From: Astrocystis sublimbata | Taxonomy: Eukaryota > Ascomycota > Sordariomycetes > Xylariales > Xylariaceae | Direction: 5' to 3' | Assembly: GCA_022453515.1 (NCBI GenBank) | Contig: JAJNNY010000010.1 | Coordinates: 558,001 to 622,000 of the forward strand | Length of the DNA stretch: 64,000 bases | Shown: positions 10,891 to 23,125 of the stretch, piece after piece | How positions within the stretch are numbered: position 1 is the stretch's first letter | How the letters are laid out: every line of letters starts with the position of its first letter | Made by a program: the position numbers and the translations under genes | The notes under the pieces: model-generated | The model's input: only the letters and a program-made list of their open reading frames with translations | Told to the model about the DNA's origin: nothing | Database searches by the model: none

Positions 10891-13800
10891 ATGGCGCAAG
10901 AGCAGCAGCTGGCTCTCGACCGACTCAAATTCATCACCAGGGACCTCAAGTCGAGGTGAGTTCCTCCGTCGCGTCTACAGCCCCTCCTCCATCGCCCCAA
11001 CCATCTCGACGCTGACCCATTCCGTATTGCTGACATTCAATCTCCTCGACAGGATTAGCGATGATGTCCGCAGGAGGGCTGCAGTTCAGCTTAGGGAGCT
11101 TGTGACTGCCTGCTACCGAGGTACGCTACTCACATTTCACACACTCGTTGAACCTCGCTTTCTGCCCATTTTGATCGCCATTGTGGTTGTGGTTGTCATC
11201 GCTGCTGACCATCCGTGTGTGCGCCTCTAGACTTCACCGCCGAGAACTTCCTCCCGTTTTACACGACAGTCAACAACGATATTACAAACTTAATAATTCA
11301 CGGCAATGACTCCTCCGACCGATTGGGCGGTGTCTACGCCCTCGACGCCCTTGTCGACTTTGACGGCGTCGATGTGACGGCCAAATATGCCCGGTTCACC
11401 GCCAGCCTCAAGGCCATCCTGCGCGGCAAGGATATAGTGCCCATGCAGTCTGCTGCGATCGCCTTGGGAAGGCTCTGCCGGCCTGGTGGATCTCTCATAT
11501 CCGAGCTTGTCGAATCCGAGGTCAAGACGGCCCTCGAATGGCTACAGTCCGATAGAATCGAAGAGAAGAGGTATAGTGCTGTGCTGGTTCTCCGCGAACT
11601 CGCCAGGAACGCACCGACTCTCATGTATGCCTACGTTGGCTTGATCTTCGACCTCATCTGGGTCGGTCTGCGAGATGTGCGCACCCTGATCCGAACCACG
11701 GCCGGTGAGACCGTCTGCGCTTGCTTCCGCATCATCCGAGAGCGCGACCAGGAAATGAAGCAGACCTGGATGAACAAGATGTACACTGAGACCTTGGTGG
11801 GCCTTAAAATGAATACCGTCGAGAGTGTGCATGCTTCTCTCTTGGTGCTGAGAGAACTGCTGGAGCAAGGTGGCATGTTTATGCAAGACCACTACCAGGA
11901 GGCCTGTGAGATCGTTTTCCGACACAAGGATCATCGCGACCCGACTATCCGGAAGACCGTTGTCCAACTCATACCAGATCTGGCAAACTATTCGCCTGCC
12001 GACTTTGCGCTTACGTACCTACACAAGTTCATGCTCTTCCTCTCTGGCATGCTGAAGAAGGCAGGAGAGCGTAACGACGCTTTCTTAGCCATCGGAAACA
12101 TAGCCAACTCCGTCAAGAGCGCAATTGCACCATACTTGGATGGTGTTCTGATCTATGTACGAGAAGGACTTAGTGTCCAGTCTCGCAAGCGAGGTTCCGT
12201 CGACCCCGTCTTTGACTGTATCAGCCGACTGGCCGTTGCTGTGGGCCAGACTCTAAGCAAGTACATGGAAGCCTTGCTAGACCCCATATTTGCTTGCGAG
12301 TTGACTCCAAAGCTCACCCAGGCTTTGGTCGATATGGCTTTCTATATTCCGCCCGTTAAAGCGACGATTCAGGAGAGGTTACTCGACATGCTTAGCAAGG
12401 TGTTGTGTGGGGAACCCTTCAAACCCCTCGGCGCGCCTACCCCAAACACCCTCTCTGCAGTTCCTATTATCCCGAAAGATGCCAAAGACCCTCAGATATA
12501 CGAGCTGCGAAAAGCAGAGATCAAGCTCGCGTTGAATACGCTGGGAAGCTTTGATTTCTCTGGCCATATCCTCAACGAGTTCGTCCGCGACGTCGCCATC
12601 AAGTATGTGGAGGACGACGATCCTGAAATTCGAGAGGCAGCGGCGCTGACTTGTTGTCAACTCTACGTTCGGGACCCAATCGTGAACCAGACCAGTCATC
12701 ATGCTCTCCAAGTTGTTGGCGACGTCATTGGGAAGCTGTTGACTGTTGGTGTATCTGATCCCCAGCCCAATATCCGGCGGACTGTCCTAGCTGCGTTGGA
12801 TGAGCGATTCGACCCTCATTTAGCCAAGGCGGAGAATATTCGTACCCTATTCTTTGCTCTGAACGATGAAGTTTTTAGCATCCGCGAGGTCTCCATTGCC
12901 ATCATAGGGCGCTTGGCCACCCATAACCCGGCCTATGTCATTCCCTCGCTGCGAAAGACACTCATCCAGATGCTTACCGAGCTAGAATTTTCCGACGTGG
13001 CGCGAAACAAGGAGGAGAGCGCGAAACTTCTTAGTCTCCTTGTGCAAAACGCACAGGGCTTGGTCAAACCCTACGTCGAGCCCATGATATCGGTTCTTTT
13101 GCCTAAGGCAAGCGAACCGAACCCTGCTGTTGCTGCCACCATCCTCAAAGCAATTGGTGAACTCGCGACCGTCGGCGGCGAGGATATGCTGCCCTACAAG
13201 AACAGACTCATGCCCATCATCATTGATGCTCTGCAAGACCAAGGTTCCATCGCAAAGCGTGAGGCGGCGCTTCATACACTTGGCCAGCTTGCTAGCAACT
13301 CCGGCTATGTCATAGACCCGTATCTTGAATACCCTCAACTTCTGGAATTACTACAAAACATCATTCGAGCCGAGCCACAGCGTAGCCCATTACGCCAGGA
13401 GACAATCAAGTTGATGGGCATTTTAGGAGCGCTGGATCCATACAGGCACCAGCAAGTTGAAGAGCGCACCCCTGATGCCAAGAGGAGCGTTGAGAACAAT
13501 AGGATGACGGATATATCATTGATGATGACCGGTCTCACTCCATCAAACAAGGAGTATTATCCAACAGTGGTGATCAATGCTTTGCTCAATCTTCTGAAGG
13601 AACAATCGCTAGCTCAACATCATGCTGCTGTTGTTGAAGCCATCATGAACATATTCCGAACTCTTGGAACAGAATGCGTGTCGTTCTTAGATCGAATCAT
13701 TCCCGCTTTTCTCTTGGTCATAAGAAGCTCGTCGCCTAACCGACTTGAATCCTACTTCAATCAGTTGGCAACTTTGGTTAGCATCGTGACGCAACACATC

Positions 13801-16800
13801 AGAACCTATCTGCCCTCTATCGTTGAAGTCTTACAAGAGTACTGGGATGTGTCTCCGTCTCTCCAAAGCACGATCTTATCACTAGTTGAGGCGATTTCAC
13901 GTTCGTTGGAAGGGGAGTTCAAGATCTACTTGGCAGGTTTATTACCACTGATGCTGGGCATTTTGGAAAAGGACGCGACTACTAAGCGGGTCCCGTCCGA
14001 AAAAGTGTTACATGCGCTTCTCGTCTTTGGATCCAGTGCCGAGGAGTACATGCACTTAATCATTCCCGTAATCGTGCGAACCTTTGAGAAGCAGGGCCAA
14101 CCGACATTTCTTCGAAAATCCGCTATCGACACGATCGGAAAGATTTCTAGGCAGGTCAACCTCAATGATTATGCCGCCAAGATAATCCATCCATTAGCAA
14201 GGATTCTCGCAGGGGGAGAGATATCTCTGCGCGTAACAGCACTGGATACACTCTGTGCCCTGATCCAGCAGTTAGGTAAAGACTATCTGCACTTTGCTGG
14301 CACCGTGAACAAAGTTCTTCAGAGTAGCCCGATTCAGCATCAGAACTATGATCTTCTGGTGTCTAAGCTGCAAAAGGGAGAGGTATTGCCGCAGGACTTG
14401 AGCTCGGAAGCGCGATTTCACGATCAACCCGACGAGCCTACCTTTGCTGAACTTGGCAACAAGAAGCTTGAGATGAACGCCATCCATCTCCAAGGTGCTT
14501 GGGACACGAGAGGCAAGTCCACAAAAGAGGATTGGCAAGAATGGCTACGAAGATTCAGTACTACGCTCCTGACGGAATCTCCCAATCATGCCTTGAGGGC
14601 CTGCGCCTCCCTGGCGAGCGTGTATCTTCCACTGGCGAGAGAGCTATTCAATTCGGCGTTTGTTTCTTGCTGGAGTGAACTCTACGAACAGTTTCAGGAT
14701 GAACTCATACAAAATATTGAGAACGCTATTCGATCTGAGAACGTTCCCCCAGACCTATTAGGACTTCTTCTCAACCTTGCGGAGTTCATGGAACATGATG
14801 ATAAAGCACTACCTATTGATATCAGGATTCTTGGAAGGGAGGCAGCTCGCTGTCATGCCTATGCTAAAGCGCTCCATTATAAAGAGTTGGAGTTTTTACA
14901 GGATCAAAGTGGACCTGCCGTGGAGGCTCTCATTGTCATCAACAACCAGCTTCAGCAATACGATGCCGCCATCGGTATTCTACGCAAAGCACAGTTGTAC
15001 AAGGAGGGCATCCAACTCCGAGAAACCTGGTTCGAGAAGCTAGAGCGATGGGAGGAAGCTCTCGACTTTTACAATAGGAGGGAGCGAGAGATCCCAGCGG
15101 ATCAACCCATTCCGATAGACGTTGTCATGGGCAAAATGCGATGTTTGCACGCACTCACAGAATGGGACGCGCTTGCTAATTTGGCAGGTAATACCTGGGC
15201 CAACTCAGCACCTGACGTCCAACGACGTATCGCCCCACTCGCAACAGCTGCCGCTTGGAGCTTGAGCAAGTGGGATGCCATGGAAATCTACCTCTCATCG
15301 ATGAGGCGAAACTCGCCGGACCGTTCGTTCTTTGGTGCCATTCTTGCCCTTCATCGTAACCAGTTCAGGGAGGCCACCACAAATATCCAGCAAGCACGCG
15401 AAGGACTGGATACGGAACTCAGTGCCCTCGTGAGCGAATCATATAACCGAGCTTACCAAGTCGTTGTCAGGGTGCAGATGCTCGCTGAACTCGAGGAACT
15501 CATCGTCTACAAGCAAGCAGATGACAAGAAAAAAGCGACCATGAGACGTACTTGGGAAATTCGACTGAAGGGTTGCCAGAGAAACGTCGAAGTATGGCAG
15601 CGCATGCTGAGACTTCGTGCGCTCGTTATCACCCCAGAAGAAAACATGCATATGTGGATCAAGTTTGCCAACCTTTGCAGGAAATCTGGGCGTATGGGAC
15701 TTGCCGAAAAGTCTCTAAAGCAGCTTGTAGGCGGCGACTACGATCTCGATACTATAATACCTTATTGGGGCCAGAACGGTCAACCCCAAGCTGCTTCGTC
15801 TAGGAGGATCCCCCCCCAGGTCGTCTACGCCGTTCTCAAATTCTATTGGGAGCACGGTCAATCAGGGAACGCACGCCAGGCTGGCAACGCTGAAAAGACT
15901 CTGTTCTGCCTCCGTAAGTTTACGACCGACACTGTACAGCGTCTGGAAATGGCCCGAGCCTCCATGCAATCCGTCCCCAACGGCATGGAAGCGATGGGTG
16001 ACTACAGTTTCCATAATGGAGTAGATCCTGGTCTGGCCCATCTTAGATCCCACAAAGAATTCCAAGAGCAAACCGTGCTCTTGGCTAAGTGTTTCCTGCG
16101 ACAAGGCGAGTGGCAAGTTGCCCTGAATAAGAGCGACTGGCAGCACCCAAGTGTCCAGGATATCCTCGCTTCCTACTCGAAAGCTACGCAATACAACCCC
16201 AAATGGTACAAGGCGTGGCATGCCTGGGCGCTGGCCAATTTCGAGATCGTTCAGGCTCTCACCTCGCCAACCGATCGCAAGACCGCAAGACCCGATCCCA
16301 ACATGGTGATCAGTCACGTTGTTCCAGCTGTGACGGGCTTCTTCAAGTCCATCGCCTTATCCTCAGGCAGCTCTTTGCAGGATACTCTCCGGTTACTAAC
16401 GCTCTGGTTTGCTCATGGAGGCAGTAGCGAGGTGAATGCAGCGGTTGTGCAGGGCGCCGGTACCGTTAGTGTCGATACTTGGCTCGAGGTGATCCCGCAA
16501 CTGATTGCACGTATCAATCAACAGAACCCACGGGTGCGGCAATCTATTCACAACCTACTCGCTGACGTTGGCCGTAACCACCCTCAGGCGCTGGTTTATC
16601 CTCTGACTGTTGCTATGAAATCAGTACAGAATTCGAGAAAGTCTAAATCTGCTGCCCTTATTATGGACAGCATGAGGCAGCACAGTGCTAAACTCGTCGA
16701 GCAGGCAGATATCGTCAGTCATGAGCTGATCCGTGTGGCGGTGCTATGGCACGAACAGTGGTACGAGGGCATTGAGGAGGCTTCGCGGCTTTGGTTCAGT

Positions 16801-18489
16801 GACCACAACGCCGAAGGCATGTTCGCTACCTTGAACCCGTTGCATGAACAACTCGAAAGAGGTCCCGAAACTCTGCGTGAAATCAGTTTCGCGCAGACCT
16901 TCGGCCGAGATCTTACAGAAGCACGAGAGTGGTGCCGGCAGTATGAACAGACTCAAGATGTCACCGATATGAACGGTGCGTGGGATTTGTACTACCAGGT
17001 GTTCCGTCGTATCGGCCGACAGCTGCCGCAGATGACGTCTCTCGAACTCACGTATTGCTCTCCCAAGCTTCTTCAAGCTAGGGACCTGGACCTGGCCGTG
17101 CCCGGTACTTATCGCAGTGGAGCTCCTATTGTGCAGATTATCTCTTTCGAGACTACATTCAGCGTCATCAACTCGAAGCAACGGCCTAGGAAACTCAACA
17201 TGACAGGTAGCGACGGCAGCCCTTACGCTTTCCTTCTCAAGGGTCACGAAGATATTCGTCAAGACGAACGTGTGATGCAGCTCTTTGGTTTGTGCAATAC
17301 ATTGCTTGCCAACGATTCAGAATGTTACAAGAGGCACCTTGGTATTCAGCGATATCCAGCAATCCCCTTGAGTCAAAACTCTGGTCTATTTGGATGGGTT
17401 CCCAATAGTGATACTCTTCACGTACTCATAAGGGAGTACCGTGAAAGTAGAAAGATTCTGCTCAACATCGAGCACCGCATCATGTTGCAAATGGCACCAG
17501 ACTATGACAATCTTACCCTCATGCAAAAGGTCGAAGTCTTTGGCTACGCTTTAGACAACACAACCGGCCAAGACTTGTACCGCGTTCTCTGGCTTAAGAG
17601 CAAGAGCTCTGAAGCATGGTTGGAGCGACGCACCAACTATACACGCAGTCTGGGTGTCATGAGCATGGTTGGCTACATCCTAGGTCTGGGCGATCGTCAC
17701 CCTAGCAATCTCATGCTTGACAGAATCACGGGCAAGATCATCCACATCGACTTCGGCGACTGTTTCGAGGTGGCCATGAAGCGCGACAAATATCCGGAGC
17801 GGGTTCCCTTCCGCCTCACGCGTATGCTTACATATGCGATGGAGGTCAGCAATATCGAGGGAAGCTTCCGCATCACCTGCGAACATGTCATGCGTGTGCT
17901 CAGGGAGAACAAAGAGAGTGTGATGGCTGTGCTAGAAGCTGTAAGTTCAACTTTTAACTATCATACTCTACTCGCCCGTCTTTCATCGATACTAACAAAT
18001 GATGTTTACGTACAGTTCATCCACGATCCTCTCCTGACTTGGCGTCTGACCAACCGTGCCTCTCTCTGCGGTCCCAACTTCCACTCAGAGCGCGAAGCCG
18101 CTCTCGGAGCTGGCACGCAGCACGGTCGGAGACAGTCCATATTGGAGTCGGAGCATCCACCGTCAGAATTGCTCGCTCAAATGCAGATGGGGCCCGAGTC
18201 CGTGCAACAGAATGGCAACGGCAACGCAGCCGCCCCAGCCGCCCGTGGCCGCGCACGCACGAATTCCAGCATCATGAACGGTCCCGTGCCCGTCGACGGC
18301 GAGGCGGCGGAGATCCAGAATGCGCGCGCGTTGGAGGTTCTGGACAGAGTGAACCAGAAACTGACGGGCAGAGACTTCAAGCCGAACGAGGAGCTGGAAG
18401 TCGTCAAGCAGGTCAACAAGCTCATCCTGGAGGCGACGAAGTTGGAGAATCTGTGCCAGCACTACATAGGATGGTGTTCTTTCTGGTAA
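10891..18489 (+). CDS. tor: Serine/threonine protein kinase TOR
   Basis: Four exons: 10891-10955, 11053-11120, 11231-17940, 18016-18489 (about 2438 aa, normal length). The third intron (17941-18015) is 75 nt, in phase 0 and stop-free; removing it restores VLEA-FIHDPLLTW. The order is HEAT repeats (about 1-1250), FAT domain, FRB domain (about 1874-1972) with ELIRVAVLWHEQW, PI3K-like kinase domain with KGHEDIRQDER, catalytic GLGDRHPSN (about 2198) and HIDFGD (about 2216), and a C-terminal FATC ending HYIGWCSFW. The Ser in EEASRLWF, equivalent to the residue whose mutation gives rapamycin resistance in yeast and human TOR, is present, so FKBP12-rapamycin binding is expected. TOR is the catalytic core of TORC1 and TORC2 and couples nutrients to growth and autophagy. 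Filamentous fungi usually carry one copy. Confidence 0.97.
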
Positions 18490-19597
18490 TGTGGTTCTCC
18501 ACTGTCGCGACATCAGCATGTCTAGCGGCCTGTTTTCACGGGAGGGTTAGAAACGAGGTTTGGAAGGACTGGGTTGGGAGGATTTATTGCTGATTGATTG
18601 CTTGGTAGGTAATGCTTTGTATTTGGTGTATGGTGTAGGGCGATTGGCGTCGGCACGTATCGGCTATGATTGCGCCTTTCATTTGATGCGCTCTTTTCTT
18701 GCATTGCTCTGCTCAATGCTCACGATACCTCTCCATTGTTATCATTGGTGATGCCGGAACATACAAAGGGTTAATCAGCGTGCTCTGTTTTTATTCCTGT
18801 GTTGGTATGTAGAATCAGGACAGGGGCCTAGAAGGGCGATTTTGGGGCGATAGATTCAAGATCAGTTTGGCATTGGCATGTGCGTATGTATGTATGTATA
18901 TACGTGCTATGTATGCCCTGTACTTTACAACATGATGACTTTATCGAATCGTTGGCATGGACGAGACTACTAGTATATGCTTGTTCGGTAATCGAATGGT
19001 TCGTGATATTGGGGTGATATCTGAAATGTGCCGCATCTTCGTCATTTGGCTCTTCAGGAATAGTGTCGGTGAGCTAAATCAGGGCATCCGGGCATGCAAA
19101 TTGCAAAATAAACAAAAGATTTACATATGCCTCTTTATCAACATCACGGTCAACATTATATGTGAATGAATAACCAAGATGTAGCCTCTAGGCGGGTTTT
19201 TAAATAGACTCAAAATAATCGGATTATAGAGTATTCGCGAGCTATTCTATGCAAATTGACATCGATGGCACTCTATTTCAAAGGCATTCGCATTCGATTA
19301 TCGCACTACGGATCTTGGATAGGAATCAGGGTCACTGAAATGATAGGTACATGGCGCCCAATACCGTCCTACTTTTGATTTTGTCATTTTCATCTGCATA
19401 ATCTCGAGTCATATTACTTACATCCGTGCCAATTTGCGACATTTATTCAACCCAGGGGTAAAACCAGACCATTGAAACTCCTGCAATCGCAATATACCAA
19501 CACAACTAGCTCTAGCAAGCTATCACCCATAACCCATAACCCAAGTTGGTAATAAAAAAATAAAAAGAACAGAACAGAGCAGAACACAACAAACTGA
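18490..19597. other. Convergent spacer TOR / reticulon, with TATG microsatellite
   Basis: Non-coding DNA between two converging genes. A short GTAT/TATG tandem repeat lies at about 18885-18905. A-rich tracts near 19550-19570 could serve the minus-strand transcript as T-rich 3' UTR. No gene is supported; the longest open frames are about 70 codons and have no motif. Confidence 0.45.
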
Positions 19598-21675
19598 TTA
19601 AATTTCATTCTCGGTATGCACAATATGCTGTCGAATAACAGGGACAACGCCATCCATGCCCAAGCTTCCGCGCCGAGGCTCCGCATGCTGCGCCTCCAGC
19701 GACGTCTGCGCGACCGTCGGGCTGGTCCCTGTCACAGCTTGCGACTTCACCGGCACGCTTGGCCCAGGTTGTTTGGAGGCAGCCTGTCGTGTGCCCGGCG
19801 ATGATAGGATGCCAGCGAAGCGCGACGTCTGGGATGCGAGGTTGGACGCTGTGCTCTTGGATGTCTCGGCTACGTTCCCCGTCGCTTGCTGTGCGGATGA
19901 CGAGACATAGGTAGCTCCATCTGCGGTTTTCTGCGCGCCACTTCCGATGGCGTTTTGTGTGTTGGACGCCATGTTCGACGCAGTTTGTCCGGTGGCTGAC
20001 GCAGCGCTGCTCACGGCGTTCTGCGTGCCGGATGCCATATTGGAAGCGGTTTGTCCAGTTGTCGTAAAGGCGGTGCCAACGGCATCCCGTGTACCGGATC
20101 CCATGTCAGACGCCGTCTGCCCGGTCGCTGATGTCGCGTTGCTGACGACATCACGTGTCTTGGATGCAAGATTCGAAGCTCCCTCCGCTGCGCTCCCTGC
20201 GGCCTGTTGTGTGCTGTATGCCATGTTGGAAACGCCTTGTCCGGTCGCTGTTGCTGCGTTACCAGCGGCGTCGTAGGTGTTAGATGCCAAGTTTGAGGCA
20301 CCCTGCTGTGTACTCCTTGCAGCATTTCCGGCGGCGTCGCGTGTATTAGAGGCCAGATTTGAAGCCCCTTGCGCGGCGTTTCCCATAGCCTGTTGTGTGC
20401 CAGACGCCAAGTCGGAAGCAGTCTGCCCCGTCGCTGATGCAGCGTTACCCGCGACGTGCTGAGTGTTGACTGCCAGATCCGAGGCTCCTTGTTGAGATTT
20501 GGCTGCGGCGATGCCAGCGGCTTCTTGAGTGGTAGCTGCGGCGTTTGAAGCACCCCTTTTGGTCTTGGATGCTAAGTTGCCTGCGGCTTGTTGCGCGTTG
20601 GCCGACATGTTCGATGCAGAACTGCGCACACAGTAACTCTTCGTTAGACACGTGTTTTTACGATTTCGAAGCCAGTGGTCTTTTTATACGTACTTCTGAG
20701 CTCTTGTAGCATATTGGCCAGCAGCATGTTGACCCCTGTGTGACAGATCCGCTGCCTTCACACTTGCATTGTGAGCCATCTCGCGGCAGGCTGGGGTGAA
20801 TAGCAGAGGGACAAAGTAGGCCAAACTGAGACCGAGGACTTCGAGGCTGAATGGGGAGAGCAGCTTGATCAACCAGAACAGTGTTGTCAGGCCGGCGAAA
20901 GCCTGTTGTTATACGTTAGCATGATTTGACAGTAGTGGCAATAGGAGATAATTATTCACTCACACCAAAGGACTTGCCCAAATCCTCGGCATACATGATC
21001 TTTTGGACTTCGACGACGAGATACTGGACAAGGTCGTGGACGTCCTTGAGTGTCGCATTGAGTATTGGCTCCGGCACTCTCTTGTAGTCTGGTCGCATGC
21101 GGGTCATGAAGTCGTTCTTGGTAGAGCGGCTGACGAGAGAGGTGACAGAGGTTACTGAAGTATCAAATGTGAGTTCTCGCGTCTTCCGTTAAGGTTCAAG
21201 GACTGCATACCTCCAAGAGCAGTTGCAGCCATCTTCAGGAGCAGCTGAGTACAGCGAAAGTAGTGCATGCCGGCAAGGAGTCCTAGGAGCCCAAGGTAGG
21301 ACCCAACAGTACGGGCTGGGTCCTCCCACTTCAGGATACGTTAGCAATACACTTTGAAGATGCGAGGTCTGTATGCGTAACTCACGGAGAGATATTTGTA
21401 AAGGCTGTCGGTGTGTGCTACAAGGCGTCAACAAGCTCTCAACATATCATGATAAGACTTGTCGTACCCATGACTTTTCCCAAAGCTCCTTTTCCCACTG
21501 CCGGGTCATTTGGATGGAGTCTGCCATGCAGAGAGTTCTCAATAGCCGCAGCGACTAGACAAGACAATTGTCAGCTGAGACGATATGGTATTGATAGGGT
21601 TGGGTGTCTACCTTGATCCGGATCTTGTTCGCTGTCAGCCCGAATGGGCATGACCACGTAAGTTGGGTCACTCAT
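19598..21675 (-). CDS. rtn1: Reticulon-like ER membrane-shaping protein with 11-mer repeat tail
   Basis: Seven exons in transcript order: 21675-21612, 21554-21468, 21417-21386, 21328-21211, 21154-20964, 20902-20694, 20621-19598 (about 574 aa). All junctions are GT-AG and in phase. Residues about 53-205 form a fungal reticulon homology domain: DSLYKYLSWEDP, a first hydrophobic hairpin (GSYLGLLGLLAG), the MRPDYKRVPE linker, LKDVHDLVQY and a second hairpin (FWLIKLLSPFSLEVLGL). Reticulons wedge into the outer leaflet and shape ER tubules. What is odd is the C-terminal half: residues 235-512 are 13 gapless units of 22 or 18 residues, each made of 11-residue motifs of the type xAxNxAxxTxx. It ends in a Pro/Ser/Val-rich tail. 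I infer a long amphipathic helix added to a membrane-curving protein. The start MSDPTYVV is the first ATG in frame. Confidence 0.9.
19787..20620 (-). repeat. Thirteen tandem units (66 or 54 nt) in the reticulon gene
   Basis: In the last exon 278 consecutive codons divide exactly into 11 units of 22 codons and two of 18 (the 4th and 7th). Representative units are GASNLASNTRDAAGNAAR(STQQ), TASDLASGTQQAMGNAAQ and TASNMASGTQNAVSSAAS(ATGQ). Each 22-mer is two 11-mers; the 18-mers lack the last four residues of the second 11-mer. Units are diverged in DNA but constant in register. Confidence 0.92.
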
Positions 21676-23125
21676 GGTTTCCGTATCAGATTTAAGAATA
21701 ACTGCTGAATTGTGGCTTGAAAGGTCGTGTGTTGGCTTGAGAACAGACAGATTTAGAGTTGCAAAGGAAGAAGGCAAGCCCCAGTCAATAATTTTTAACA
21801 TAAAAGTGTATGTCTGCCCGTTGTCGATACTAGTATCGGAGCGCCATTCCGCCCAATTACTGAGGACACTGTCATAGATCGAGCATCTTGAAATGACGCC
21901 ATACAGATATCGTCATACTGGCGTGTTAGCTTCGCGAATTGGGTATTTGGAACTTTATCTTCCGTTAGCTAAAGTCTCAGTAGACTAGCTCATTAAAGTG
22001 CTCCTTATCTCGATTCTAAAGCAAACGCAGTGCACGTAGTGTCATACATATTCGATACGGTGGCGAGTGGCTATGATCAGGTTGATAGTACAGTATGTGA
22101 TCAAAACAAATTACGCAGCTGATGGCGCTAAGCATAACTCACATGGTAAAAAAAAAAAATAAAAAATAAAAAAAAAAAACTCGAAGAAAGTCGCATATCT
22201 AGCACGACAGCTGTTACAGGTTGTAATCGCTTCAGCGCATCCATGTCTACTACTTAGGTATGTTGCTGTGTCACCTGGTTGACCCCTAGCTGGGTATGTA
22301 ACATAGTACGGGGTATAGATGGTTCGGCCTAGATTGGTGTGAACAAACCAAACACTGTCGAGTTTGCCAGCTTTCATTTACCATCCCCCAAAGATGAGAT
22401 CAAGCAGTCATTATTGGCAATAAGGTTGTTTGAACTTGTGCTGTGGCACAGGTAGTCACGCCCAAGAGTTCCTCTAGTCAGCCAATTTGCCACGCTGTCG
22501 GCAAACGAGGGGACATGTTACGCTAAACAAGCAGTCAAGCTGTAAGGGGCTCGATGGGTATGGTATCTGTCCACTGCTGCTTATTGCCTGTAAAGTCCGT
22601 TTAGTGGCTGCTGACTTTTCCCAAGCTTGGACGGTCAAAGCATCATCATCACCCTCATAATCGCGATCCGCCACTTGTAGACATGATAAAGTTTAGTAGC
22701 TCTGACGCCGTTGGAAAACGGGCCGTGCCGAAACATTGCTGCGTATTAGCTTAGCTGTCTTGCTTATAATAGTCGCGAGAGGCCGGATTTGTTAAATTCC
22801 GTATCACAGGAAGGAGAAGTGACGCGTAATTGTACGCCCCTATTAATGCAGTGATGTCCAATGACTCGCTCGCGCCGGATTCGCCAACCACCCCTTGGTA
22901 GCTCATCATTGTGCATAGCCGCTACAGGCCTGAAGGAGGAAAACAAGCAAATATCGAGAATTACAAGCACATTAGGTATCGCAGATGTCCATCGTTTGCG
23001 CTGTTTGAGTCTTCCTCAGATCAGTATGCACCTGAGTGGCCTACTGCTCTACGCGATCCAGGGCTTCAATAATATAATGGCTAGCACTCAATGAACTTTT
23101 GCCATGGATTCATGTGATTGATGTG
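21676..23125. other. Intergenic, with A-rich tract
   Basis: This region lies between the start of the reticulon gene (minus) and the uncertain start of the SRR1-like gene (plus). An interrupted poly(A) tract lies at about 22147-22180. No coding sequence is supported; open frames are under 90 codons and lack motifs. Confidence 0.4.
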
